Assembly (NCBI GenBank): GCA_014529385.2
Contig: CM043956.1
Coordinates: forward strand, 65,106,620-65,170,619
Source: Adiantum capillus-veneris
Taxonomy: Eukaryota > Streptophyta > Polypodiopsida > Polypodiales > Pteridaceae
Direction of reading: 5' to 3'
Length of the DNA: 64,000 nt
Under the pieces are notes generated by a model that did not search any database, was not told where the DNA came from, and was given only the letters and a program-made list of their open reading frames with translations. The translations under genes and the position numbers were made by a program. Of this stretch, positions 1-9,678 are shown one piece after another. Position 1 is the stretch's first letter, and every line of letters starts with the position of its first letter.

Positions 1-1071
1 TTCATATACATGTATGCGGTTATCGCACAACCTCTGTATCGTTTGCTAGTCAATTTTGAATGGACCAAGGAGTGTGAAACCTCATTCCAAAGGCTGAAGA
101 AAAACCTTATATCAGCACCTATACTAAAGGAACCAGATTGGGAAAAGATATTCCATGTGCACATTGATGCTTCAGCATATTCAATTGGAGGTATTATAGC
201 TCAACCTAGAGACGGAACAATGGATTTTCCAATTTGCTATGGGAGCCGACAGTTAAATAGTGCAGAAAAGAACTACACAACTACTGAGAGGGAAGGGTTA
301 GGAATGATTTATGCCGTGAAGAAATTTCGGCATTATTTGCTTGCAAACAAATTTGTGTTCTTCACAGATCATCAAGCTCTTTTATACCTAGTAAATAAAC
401 CTTGCAATACAGGGAGAATCGTACGCTGGTTTATTCTATTGCTAGAATTTGACTTCACAGTGGTGGTCAAAAGAGGTAAAACCCATATGCGAGCTGATCA
501 TCTTTCAAGAATACACAACACGGAAGCTCCTCAAGGGGTAGATGATGACATACCAGATGCTTATCTTTTCAACATTGAAATGGTACCCAAATGGTCTCAG
601 AAAATAGTTAGCATTCTCTCCTTCGGAAGTGAGTTTGATAATACAGGATGCAGATCCAAACAGCAAACAATTCGACAAACAAAAAACTTCCAGTTGATAG
701 CAGGACGGATGTATCATCTTGAATCTGACCTAATCCTACGATTATGTATAAATCCGGAAGAATTCGAGTGCTACCTTGAAGAGGCACATGTCCAGGGTTG
801 TGCATCTCATTGTTCGACAGTGAAAACACACCAAAGAGTGAAACAGTTAGGGGTTTATTGGCCAACTATGTATGCAGATACACATTCTTATGTCACCAAT
901 TGTACAGTATGTAGTGCCAAACAACCAGTGGATCACGCAACTTTGCGTTGGGTGAACATAGCACCTGCATGGAGTCAATATATCATTGACTTCATAACCA
1001 CTAGAACGTTCCCTGAGAACATTACAAGAGCACGGAAAAAAGATTTAGATCTCGAAGCTCGTGACTTTTAG
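1..1071 (+). pseudogene. gypsy pol: RT tail, RNase H and first HHCC zinc-binding module
   Basis: The reading frame is open from the window edge to a stop at 1069-1071; numbering here starts at nt 10. RNase H acidic residues are visible in HIDAS (D53), TTEREGL (E93/E95) and FTDHQALLYL (D120). RNase H removes the RNA strand during reverse transcription. A typical spacer follows (ADHLSR, then VDDDIPDAYLF). Next comes an integrase-type HHCC module with H260, H267, C298 and C301, all present. This module does not lead into an integrase core. A second HHCC module starts just after the stop, in the same frame. The stop probably interrupts what was one polyprotein. Confidence 0.8.
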
Positions 1072-1710
1072 TTAATTGGAAATCAACTCTATAAGCGGGG
1101 AAAGGACAATCAACTTAGAATCTCTGCAAGTGAAAGCGAATACCTGCTGATTCTAGAACATGCACATAGCGGAGTAAGTGGAGGCCATTTTTCGGGCGAT
1201 AAGACGGCAAAAATTGTCTTAATAGTAGGAATTTGGTGGCCTACATTGCACATGGATGCCGCTGAGTTTGTAAAGCGTTGTGATGTATGTCAACGCACCA
1301 AGATACCAATAAAAAGAGATGAGATGCCATTACGGCCAATGATGGGGGCAAGAGCATTTGAAAAATGGGACATTGATTTTGTGGGACCTATATCACCCCC
1401 TGCATATCGCACCCATACCCAATATATCATTGTGGCTACGGACTATCTCACAAAATGGGTCAAATCCAAAGCAACACAAAAAGATGATGCACACACCACG
1501 GCTCAATTTTTGTATGAGAATGTTTTTGTACGTTACGGGTTACCAATAGAAATTGTCAGTGATCGTGGAACACACTTCCTCAATGAAGTCATTGAATATC
1601 TACTAGAGGAATTCATGGTCATACATAGGAAATCAGCACCATACCATCCACAGGCCAATGGCAAGTTGAGGCCACAAATAAAACACTATGCACGGTTCTC
1701 ACTAAAATAG
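1072..1710 (+). pseudogene. gypsy integrase: second HHCC module and catalytic core
   Basis: This continues the frame of the preceding segment after its stop. The HHCC module shows HAHSGVSGGHF and RCDVCQ. The integrase core follows with DFVGP (first Asp), VSDRGTHF (second Asp) and YHPQANG. The expected catalytic Glu falls just after a single-base frameshift near 1665: the + frame runs into a stop at 1708-1710, while the adjacent frame carries the expected continuation of the core. Integrase joins element DNA to the genome; this copy cannot be translated intact. A methionine at 1246 is internal and not a credible start. Confidence 0.8.
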
Positions 1711-2363
1711 TATCAAAATCAAGAACCGATTGGGATTAGCAACTACACTCAACACTATGGGCATATAGGGTAACTTACAAAACATCAATAGGAACAACAC
1801 CATACAACATGGTGTTTGGGCTAAATGCTATACTACCCATAGAGTTTTTAATCCCAACTCTACGAGTAGCAACAAGTTTGGAATGGACAGGGCATGAACT
1901 CTCTTCAAGAATTAATGATCTTGAAAAGCTAGATGAACTCCGCTTACGAGCTGTCGCTTCAATCTATGCTAAAAAGAGAAGACAAAAGGAATTTTTTGAC
2001 AAACATGTGCGTACCAAAGAGTTCAAAACAGATGATTACGTACTTGTTTATACCTTGAAGCACCATGCCAAAAAACTTAAAAAGCAAGGGATGGGACCAT
2101 TTGTGATTCATGATCTATCACAAAGTGGAGCTGTCAAGCTTGCTACATTAGCAAGTGAAGAAATGCCAAACTGGATTAGTGGGTTTCGACTGAGGAGATA
2201 TCTTCTACCCCTCACACAGGAGATGCTTCAACAGATTCATCAAGGAAAGCAAAGAATGAAGGAAAAAGAGAGAGTACGGGAGGAGAAGCTGAAGCCAAAG
2301 CACAAGAACGCATTGCAAAAAGACGGCTTCTGCGACAACAACAACAAAGTAAACCACCATTGA
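1711..2363 (+). pseudogene. gypsy integrase C-terminal half (frameshifted)
   Basis: After the frameshift near 1665 and a further stop near 1737, the integrase continues in another frame, which stays open from about 1740 to the TGA at 2361-2363. The visible landmarks are the WAYR-like stretch, GTTPYNMVFG, then PIEFLIPTLRVA, and a basic C-terminal domain with GPFVIHDL and SGFRLRRY. All are usual for plant gypsy integrases. The end is rich in Lys, Glu and Gln (residues after IHQGK) and leads into a retropepsin domain in a different frame at 2360, so another frameshift separates the two. Confidence 0.7.
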
Positions 2364-2971
2364 GAATCAATGCCATTCGACTGATGAACTTGGAGGAGGA
2401 AATAGTAGAGCCAATAATTACAGTCAAAGTGGGCAACAGTCAAGTTGAATCAACAGCCTTGCTTGATTCAGGTGCTCAAGCAAATTTGATCTCTTACGGA
2501 TTATACCAACAACTCAAAGTCACAGATCAACTTCATCCTACTCCCCAAGTGTTGGAAAGTAGCACATCACACCCATTGAAAACATTAGGATGGACTATAT
2601 TGCATGTACAGCTACATCAATATATTTACCCACACAAATTCTATGTGGTGGCAGATGAAAGCACACAACACCCAATGATGCTAGGGCAACCTTGGCAAAA
2701 AGCATACAATGTCCAGATAGACTGTAAAGCAAAGGCGGTCAAAATTCAACACGAACATGAACAACAGGTGATAGATTTTGCTCAGCAATACCATCATGAT
2801 GAATTGCAAGCCATGCAATCACTGGCAACAGAGACAAAAGAACAAATTCCATCAAAGACTACCATGAAACCTGAGACCAACAACCAGGTAAAAGCCAACC
2901 ATGCTAATCACAGACAGTTGAAGTCAATGGCCACAATGCAAAAATCTAGGCTACCAACACAAGGTAAATGA
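2360..2971 (+). pseudogene. Second retropepsin-like aspartic protease (PR2), downstream of integrase
   Basis: The 203-residue open frame carries a canonical retropepsin active site, LLDSGAQANLIS (D36, S37, G38), and the second conserved segment MMLGQPW (residues 106-112). These are the two landmarks of retroviral-type aspartic proteases. In Ty3/gypsy elements the protease normally lies between gag and reverse transcriptase; here it lies directly after integrase. Element A has the same arrangement (15163-15171). The C-terminal third is Gln/His/Lys-rich with no recognised domain. The frame begins with TTG and is probably a continuation of the upstream polyprotein after a frameshift. Whether it was ever an active protease is inference. 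Confidence 0.75.
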
Positions 2972-3423
2972 GTATGGATGCGGAAGGATAGAAATGTAAT
3001 GGTTGAAAAAAAACAATGTAACAACCGGATTCCAACAAAGCAGGCGGTGCAACCCAAAACCAAGGTCATAAAACAGATATGGATCCCAAAGAAAATGCTT
3101 AGCCATAACCCAAATGTCACTCACATTTCGATACCAAAGCAAAAGCCAAAGGAAATCCCTACAGTACAAGCACCAATGGAAAGCAGACATCTGCAGGTCA
3201 ACAAGGAGAGCAGATATATGTGGAGACCGATGACAGACAAACCAGTGGCAAACAAGAAAGTGCCAAACCATCTACAAAAGTCGGCAGCACCAAACTAACA
3301 ATGGAAAGCCAAGGCCATAAGGCCCATAGCTATCACATCCCAACCAATTCTATCCTCAGAAACAGCTACGACTCCATCAAAAGTGTCAGCAGAGCAATTG
3401 CCTCTTACCAAAAAGACAATTAA
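2972..3423 (+). pseudogene. Basic tail of element G1 after PR2
   Basis: Two overlapping open frames (2978-3298 and 3220-3423) encode Lys/Gln/Pro-rich peptides without a recognised domain. A short motif, IWIPKKM, resembles the WIPK and IWVPK motifs in the equivalent tail of element A (15700-15835). This supports the view that the post-PR2 tail belongs to the element. Frameshifts break it into pieces. Confidence 0.4.
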
Positions 3424-4881
3424 ACAGAGAGCAGTAGAATTACAGCTGCTACTTGCAAATAAAGCAGGAAGCCTCAACGGCGAATGCCAATAAGCATCTT
3501 GCTTATTCCCTTCTCTTGCACAGCATTAATTTTTCCATACATTAACCGAGTATGCATAAAATAGGGCCACATTATCCGGCCAGGCATTAGCACAACTTTT
3601 TCAACCTATGCACGGCACATACTCTGAGGCGAAACCTTGTCGTCCGGGAGGACTCCGGCTAGGAGGGGGGGAGGCATTCTCAATGCGGAACCAATAATAG
3701 AAACAACAAAAAAGGGCATGATTTTCGACTATTTTAAGGGTTGACGTTTGATTGTGAAATTTTCTGGAAGTAACCCAAGTACAGATGCCCTTATACAGCA
3801 TGAAGCTACAAGTATAGGGGGCCAAACGCCAAATCAAGCCCCTAGGTGTGTGTATATAAGTAGAAATAGCCATTTTTCAGGCAAAATATTGGTAAAACGG
3901 ATTAAAAAGCGAAGCGCTGCACCGCTAATGTCCGAGGACATTATCTATTTGGCGTAGTTTCACTGGCTCTTTGCCTCGCTAGTCTCGGGAGCCTCGCTAG
4001 TACCCTCCTCCTTCCTGTTCTTCGATGACGAAGGGCTTCCCTCAACTTCGCTTGACAGCCCTGAGCTCAATTCGTGTCCGGCCTTGTCTCCTTCTGGAGT
4101 AATTGCATGTGAGTGTATATAATGTGTTGCGGTGATGTTTGTGATCTATTATGACTTTAAGGAATTTTCTGGGTTTGATTTGCTATTTTCCTTTTATTTT
4201 GCTAATTTTCGGCAGAAAAACTTCAAAAATACAAAAAGCAGGTCAAAAACAGTCGTAATGGAAAACAAAAAATATGGGGATGACCAGTGACTAAAGGACA
4301 ACCTATGGTACAGTGGGGGTGCAATTATGAGACTGGAACGGAAAGCGTGTTTTGGCCAAGTTTTGACCGAAATGACAAATTTCTGGTAAACAGGGCAAAT
4401 GAAGTCCAAATCAAGAAATTTTTGAGCCTAAACTGCATCTCACAGAAAGATAGGAGCACATGTCAAATTTCATGCAAAATGGTTCGGGGACCTTCATTAT
4501 AAGAAATTTCCACCCCATTTTTAGCTCATTCTTACTATTGACCTTGTGGAGAGAGCTTCTGCCACCTAGAGCGGATCGACCTTCCAGCAGCTTCTACGAC
4601 ACGCACTTCTACCCGACCAGCTCCAGACATGAGAGGTAGGCTCACTACCTTGAGCTTTTCGCGCATGTTTGTCATTATGTCGCGAAAACTAGCGTAGAGG
4701 TCACACACAAAGCAAGCGGTAGAGACCTGCAAGTAGAGACGGCGGCCTAACGGCTAACCCGAAATCAACAAAACTTCATCGGCAGCTTACCCTAGTCTAG
4801 GAGACCAGTCTTGGATAGCTAAAGGCAGTGGGAGACCATTGGGAAAAACCCTAATTCCCAGAAACCCGCAAGAGGCCACCA
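3424..4881. other. Unassigned repeat-like DNA between G1 and the B-forward fragment
   Basis: No gene was recognised here. A purine run of AGGAGGGGGGGAGG type lies at about 3660-3673 and could be a decayed polypurine tract, but no LTR start follows it. A minus-strand frame at 4535-4732 might be a small exon fragment, but nothing in it is recognisable. The stretch does not match the gag of B-minus, so either the two B copies differ in their 5' halves or a rearrangement lies at about 4882. Confidence 0.3.
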
Positions 4882-4976
4882 AATGGGAAATCGGCAAAAC
4901 GGCGACCAAATGCTACCAAAAATTATGGGTAGGAGCATCTCGACATGCTCGACAAAGTCCATATGATCCGCATGAC
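4882..4976 (+). mobile_element. B-forward fragment left of the element A insertion
   Basis: This 95-bp piece matches the reverse complement of about 46935-47045 in B-minus, including the stretches CCACCAAATGGGAAATC and AGGAGCATCTCGACATGCT. The match continues on the far side of element A at 18934. It is therefore the left flank of the insertion inside element B-forward. Homology stops abruptly at about 4882. Confidence 0.75.
4972..4976. repeat. 5-bp target site duplication of element A, left copy
   Basis: ATGAC directly precedes the TG of the 5' LTR. The same five bases directly follow the CA of the 3' LTR at 18934-18938. Five bp is the usual duplication length for Ty3/gypsy integrases. Confidence 0.95.
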
Positions 4977-5557
4977 TGTTAACCCTCACGGCTCACGGAC
5001 ACCCCATCACCTACGACGGACGTGTATTATGTATTTGGTAGAGTCAGGTACCGGGCTTGTCGGACCAATAGGAAAAGGGTAAGAGTGATCGCCGATGAGA
5101 GGCGCACTCTAACTGGGACATTCAGGGGATTAGTTGGAAAAGCATGGGCGCCCAAGTGTGAATGGGGTGAGCTCATATAAAAGCCAACTAAACCTAAAAT
5201 TCACTCATTCTCTCATTTGTGCAATAGAAGAGTGCTCTTGCTTCATCTCCATCTTCTTCTTCTTCACCTCCTTGTGTGTGTGTATGTGTGTGTGTGTGTA
5301 TGTGTGTGTGTGTGTGAGAGAGAGAGAGAGTGCGATCGAGCATTGCAGCGGTGAAGCGGTTGAGCGCGACGTAGCGGAGTCTCCTTCTTCTTCGCGGCGA
5401 GGAATCCTCCACGGCAGGAGCTTAGAGCGGTGAGTGACACACGATTACCCTCTTTTGAGCTTACTAGTTAAGCTAGTTGTGTGCTTGGAGCCGTCTATGG
5501 CTCGCACACGGTGTAACGACAAGTCCCTTGCTTCGACAGTGCGGCAAGGAGCGCACA
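4977..5557 (+). repeat. 5' LTR of element A
   Basis: The LTR starts TGTTAACC and ends GCGCACA, and matches 18338-18933. It holds a likely TATA box (CATATAAAAG, 5174-5183) that would drive transcription of the element. Downstream is a (GT)n/(GA)n microsatellite at about 5273-5330 in the presumed R/U5 region. Short open frames over the microsatellite are not genes. Confidence 0.95.
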
Positions 5558-5561
5558 TTTT

Positions 5562-5583
5562 TGGCTCCGCTGTCGGGGAATCG
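5562..5583 (+). promoter_or_regulatory. Primer binding site of element A (tRNA-Asp type)
   Basis: TGGCTCCGCTGTCGGGGA begins four bases after the LTR. It resembles the reverse complement of the plant tRNA-Asp(GTC) 3' end (TGGCGCCGTTGCCGGGGA) with a few mismatches. This is where reverse transcription would be primed. Confidence 0.8.
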
Positions 5584-6655
5584 CCTTGCACTAAGCCCAA
5601 GAGGCACTTTGTGCTTCTCCTATGAGTTGTTTGTAGTAGGAAAGAAGGGGAAGAGGAAGAGGAATGAGTTGTTTTTCTGTAAGTTGTTAATTTCTGTGTT
5701 GTCTACAAGTTCTGTGCTTTCTCTATAATGCTGTGTTTTCTGTTTGCACACAATCTTTGCACAATTAGTAGTTGTTAGCTTGTTTGCAGTGAATGAATAA
5801 GTAGGAAGGCAGTTAGCAATTTCTGCTTGCACACAGTCTGCACACAGTTTCTGTCAAGGTTTGCCTGCACACAGTCTTTGCACAGTAAGGTAGTGAGAGA
5901 GGAAGTAGGTGGACAGTTAGCTCACTGTCAGTAGGCAGTTAACACACAGATTAGTTAGTAGATTAGTTAGTGGTTAGCAACACTGTTAGTAAGTAGATAA
6001 GGTAGTGAGCTGTCTGTGAGCTATGAGCTGTTGACTAGGAGGTTAGGTAGGTGACAGTGTGTGTGGCCAAGAAAGGGTCACCGAAATCAAGCGCGGTTAT
6101 CGCCTTAAAAAATAATAAAAATAATAAAAAATAAAAAATAAAAAATAAAAAAATAAAAAAACCGAACATATTTAAGCGTGAGTGACTGGGGGGCTACACT
6201 AAAATTTTGATTGGGATCATTTCCCCAAGCCCAAGCCCAGCCCTCAGTCCTCAGTCTTATGATATATACTAGACTCACTCTTATATATATACCCTACCCC
6301 CTCAAGAGGGAATGAGAGCATGTGGGGCAAGTCCTCCACTCTCCTCCCTTCTCTTCCCACTTGCACCCTTAGACTTTCTAATTTGGGCCTAGTTCCCTAC
6401 TAGAAATTGACGGTTTTAGGGATTCTGAGGGCATAAAGTGACCAAACGGAGGGCTGTAAAGCACGGCATGTCCCTCTAACCGAGACGCTCGTTTTGAGCT
6501 ATCATACATTCTATTCTATAGCTGGGTCAAAAAAAAAGGACCAAAAAATCAAAAAATAAATAAATAAGAAAAGACTTGGGTTGCAAAACACCCAAAATTA
6601 CTAGGTGAGCAGCCTTCACGGGCCCTCACTGACACTTCTAGGGGATCCAAGTCAT
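5584..6655 (+). other. Untranslated leader of element A
   Basis: No coding region is recognised. About 5735-5890 carries three diverged direct repeats of a TGCACACAGTCTTTGCACA type. A low-complexity AAAAATAA tract occupies about 6106-6165. The leader ends before the first plausible in-frame ATG of gag at 6656. Confidence 0.6.
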
Positions 6656-7378
6656 ATGAACCTATGCTCTGGACGAGTGTTAGAGCACAAGCATATTGGT
6701 AGTACCTCCATTTACGCGGGCACCCATTATTCCTCCACCCTAGGTTCTGGACCTTCGGCCGAGACTCAAGGTACCGCGACCCAAGATTCTTATATCGCAT
6801 CTAGTGATTCTTCCTCTGACTACGAAGTCATGGAGGGGTATCCTACACCAAACCCTGATAGTTCAAGTCAAGACATGCATGCCATGGGCCCACGGCCCGG
6901 GTCCAACATGTTTAGCCGCTTAAAAGAGACCCTTAGTAGAGCTACTCGCTCCGAACATGCGGTTAATGAAATAAATGAAGGGAGTGGGGAAGTAAATTCG
7001 TCATTCATGCCTAAAATAGACTCTATGCTTCTTGAGAGTGTGCATGTGAATGTTCCATCCACTGCACCTCCTGATCCTTTAGGACTATCTCCCTCTGAGG
7101 TTTTACTACCCGATGGTAGGAGTCTTGCCGAAGTGCAAGAGATCAAACGCTATATGCAAGCAACAAGGGAGAGGGAAATTGAGAACCTACGAGGGCTAGA
7201 ACAAAGTCGAGCCCTGAAAGCAAAGGCTCCTATGACAACAATCATGCCAGCCGAACAACCGGGTGCTCCCAAGGTAGCAGTCACGGAGGGGCAAGCTATG
7301 GGGAGCAATAATGCTTCCACTTCAAGGGAAACCTCCAGCACGCCAGGCATAGATGGGATATTCCTAAACGAAAATTGA
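6656..7378 (+). pseudogene. Element A gag, N-terminal segment
   Basis: The frame is open to a TGA at 7376-7378 and then continues in the same frame at 7436. The segment is hydrophilic, rich in Ser, Pro and Glu, with a helical stretch ending LAEVQEIKRYMQATRERE. It has no recognised domain but is where gag begins. The open frame extends upstream to a GTG at 6605; the first in-frame ATG is 6656. The TGA could be a mutated CGA. Confidence 0.55.
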
Positions 7379-7435
7379 GAGTATGACCTACAAGCAGAAG
7401 CTTTAACTGATCGGTACACAGGACACACCTATCAT

Positions 7436-9142
7436 GTGGGTTGGTTAGATGTTCTACAATCCACATCGGGTGCTACTAGCATAGATGAGCAACAACAGAA
7501 AGTCTGTGATGTCCTCCATAGGATTGTCGAGTTAGAAAGACAGAACACAAGGATCAACATGCCTTCAACAGTCCTAATGAGATTCTTGGATACGGGAAAG
7601 GCCAACCCACCAACCCTGTCACAAATGGAGACTCCCTCAGTGAGCCCAATTGATCCTCCATATGTTGTTTTGCCAGGAGCCTCAATACAATCTGAGCCCA
7701 CAAGTGGCAGCTTTACCTTCCCAGATCTAGCTCATCTTTCTCTTAATGACACTACGGCTACCATGCATATCCCAATGGTGAGCATGACAAGAAGTACACC
7801 ATGGAGTTCATTTGTTAACACTGCGCCGATGCCTAGTAGCACAGTGCCCCCAACTATACCTACATGTATGTATCAATCATGTGCACCTGTCGTACCTCAG
7901 CCTCATGTAGCTCCTACACCTCCGATTATTCCAAGAGCTTACAATCCACAATGGCATTATCCAAGCTCTTATACAAGTGGAGCCATGCCATTTAATAATA
8001 ACATGCCATATCAGGCACCCCCTATGCCTAGGGCCACGCCTGTAAACTTTGGACCACCGTCTGGTACACCACCATACGAAATTTGGGACCCAAGAGCCGC
8101 ACGTATGCCAAGGCCAAGGCCAACTCCCATCTCACATGTGGTTCCAGGAGCACATACACCCATTATACCTGCTCAAATAGGAGATTTGGCAGCGTTTGCT
8201 CAAACTATCGGTCGCTCTATTGCGGAAAACATGCGTAGTGCACCTGATAGAGAGCCTAGGAGCAAGGCAGTTCAAGTAGCTAAGCTCACACAGAAATTCA
8301 ATGGAGACGGAGATGCTAGAAAGCATATGGAAGTCTTTGAACATGTGTGCGATTCCTTGGAAGAGCACAATGAGCTACATAAGTGTAAGGCTTTGAGTTT
8401 GACCCTAAGCAAAAAGGCTGGAGATTGGTATAGAACCTTAAGAGTAGAAGAAAAAACGATCTACTCTACTCTTAGGAGACTGTTCTTAAAAGAATACATA
8501 CGAGAGGGAGTACTTTGGGGTGTAGCCTCTCAGCTCCAGAAAGCCCAACGAGAAGAAGGTGAATCCGTGAGAGACTTCATTAGTCGCCTAAAGAATTTGA
8601 ATTCTCAATGCAATCCAAACGAGCGATTCAACAACAACCAATTGCTCGATAGATTCATTAGGGGACTACGACATGAAAGTATTTATAATGGCCTAGTCAT
8701 TAGAGGTATCACTACTTGGGAAGTAGTCACCATGAATGCAATCCAACTGGAGGATAATTTAATGATTGCAGGAGAAAGAGTGTCTGCGGAGCCGAAGTCA
8801 AGTAGCTCGCAAGCATCAGGGCATGAGCCAATGAAGATAAATCCAATCGTGAAAGAGCGAACGATATCTGAGATGACTTTGGCAGATCTCACAAAGGCCA
8901 TCCAAGAAAGCCTTAGGGGTAATCGTGCTCCACAAAACACTCATATGTATCCAAGAAGGGAGCAACAATGGTGCTCAATTTGCTTGGGCTCACATACTAC
9001 GAGTGAATGCCCTACTTTCAGAGTAAAGTTTAACGGGACTTGTAACGCGTGTGGTAGGTATGGCCATCAAGCAAAGGATTGCCTAATGCTTAAACGCATC
9101 ATGGAAAATAGACCGCCTATAGCTTGGGCAGACTCACCTTGA
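7436..9142 (+). CDS. Element A Gag: capsid-type domain and two zinc knuckles
   Basis: This 568-residue open segment would form the particle that packages element RNA. Residues 1-270 are Pro/Ser/Thr-rich. The retrotransposon gag domain spans about 276-441: it opens with FNGDGDARKHMEVFEHVC, includes AGDWYRTL and GESVRDFISRLKNL, and closes near AIQLEDNL. Two zinc knuckles follow. The first is CX2CX3HX4C (CSICLGSHTTSEC, nt 8972-9010), one residue shorter than usual; the second is the standard CX2CX4HX4C (CNACGRYGHQAKDC, nt 9041-9082). An in-frame TGA ends the segment, and the same frame resumes at 9152. The first residue is an artefact of the upstream stop; the true start lies further upstream. 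Confidence 0.85.
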   Translation: MGWLDVLQSTSGATSIDEQQQKVCDVLHRIVELERQNTRINMPSTVLMRFLDTGKANPPTLSQMETPSVSPIDPPYVVLPGASIQSEPTSGSFTFPDLAHLSLNDTTATMHIPMVSMTRSTPWSSFVNTAPMPSSTVPPTIPTCMYQSCAPVVPQPHVAPTPPIIPRAYNPQWHYPSSYTSGAMPFNNNMPYQAPPMPRATPVNFGPPSGTPPYEIWDPRAARMPRPRPTPISHVVPGAHTPIIPAQIGDLAAFAQTIGRSIAENMRSAPDREPRSKAVQVAKLTQKFNGDGDARKHMEVFEHVCDSLEEHNELHKCKALSLTLSKKAGDWYRTLRVEEKTIYSTLRRLFLKEYIREGVLWGVASQLQKAQREEGESVRDFISRLKNLNSQCNPNERFNNNQLLDRFIRGLRHESIYNGLVIRGITTWEVVTMNAIQLEDNLMIAGERVSAEPKSSSSQASGHEPMKINPIVKERTISEMTLADLTKAIQESLRGNRAPQNTHMYPRREQQWCSICLGSHTTSECPTFRVKFNGTCNACGRYGHQAKDCLMLKRIMENRPPIAWADSP

Positions 9143-9678
9143 GTTCCTGCATTGATGCCTACCCCACCCATGGAGCAACAGTTTCCATTACAGCACATGG
9201 TCCCTAGAACCCAAAATGTGGTCCAAACCACACCGTTGCCACCTCCAGTGCTAGGACCGCAACCCCGTCATCCAAGAGTTACACCTATGAACCAAATAGG
9301 TTGCGAGTCATCTAGTACTTATGTAGATTGTGAAGAGGACATAGACTCTAGTATCACCTATGGAGTCGACATGCTTGAGGAGTGTCCCATGTACTATATG
9401 GAAGACCATTGGTATATCAAGCTACTGCGCTAGCAGTAAGAGGCCAAAACATTAAATCAAGCTATATCAAGCCGGTATATCAAGCTACTGCGCTAGCAGC
9501 AAGAGGCCAAAACATTAATAGTTTTTCCAGGAGACCGCCTCTTCAGTGCTACGAATGTGGTGGACCACATCGAGTAGCTGAGTGCCCCATTAGAATGAAA
9601 AAGAATGTTTCACTAATGAAACAAGTCAAGGGAGTGCATTGGCAATGCCAATACTCACTTGTAATCGTTGTGGCATAG
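9143..9678 (+). pseudogene. Element A gag tail with third zinc knuckle and 63-bp duplication
   Basis: The gag frame continues from 9152 to 9433, and a shifted frame continues from 9382 to 9678. A 63-bp direct repeat (9411-9473, with a second partial copy 9474-9518) adds a 21-residue peptide repeat containing YQATALA and RGQNI. A third knuckle, CYECGGPHRVAEC (nt 9547-9585), again has the short CX2CX3HX4C spacing. Frameshifts on both sides mean that these parts are not joined in this copy. Confidence 0.6.

Larger units (their letters stand above)
1..3480 (+). mobile_element. Element G1: truncated Ty3/gypsy retrotransposon, 3' part of pol
   Basis: The region encodes, in gypsy order, the end of reverse transcriptase, RNase H, HHCC zinc-binding modules, integrase core, integrase C-terminus and then a retropepsin. 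The 5' part lies outside the window and no LTR was found on the 3' side, so the element is a fragment. Frameshifts and stops show it is decayed. It is related to element A at 4977-18933, because the RNase H and integrase line up throughout, but it is clearly a different family. Its downstream boundary is not defined; recognisable coding ends near 3420. Confidence 0.85.

Noticed and set aside
3655-3680. Polypurine tract and LTR start for element G1
   Set aside because: The purine run is not followed by a TG-starting repeat and no second copy of the following sequence was found.
5134-5433. Open frames on both strands in the element A LTRs (also 18495-18809)
   Set aside because: They run through the GT/GA microsatellite and lie in the LTR promoter/leader; composition is low-complexity and nothing is conserved beyond the LTR itself.
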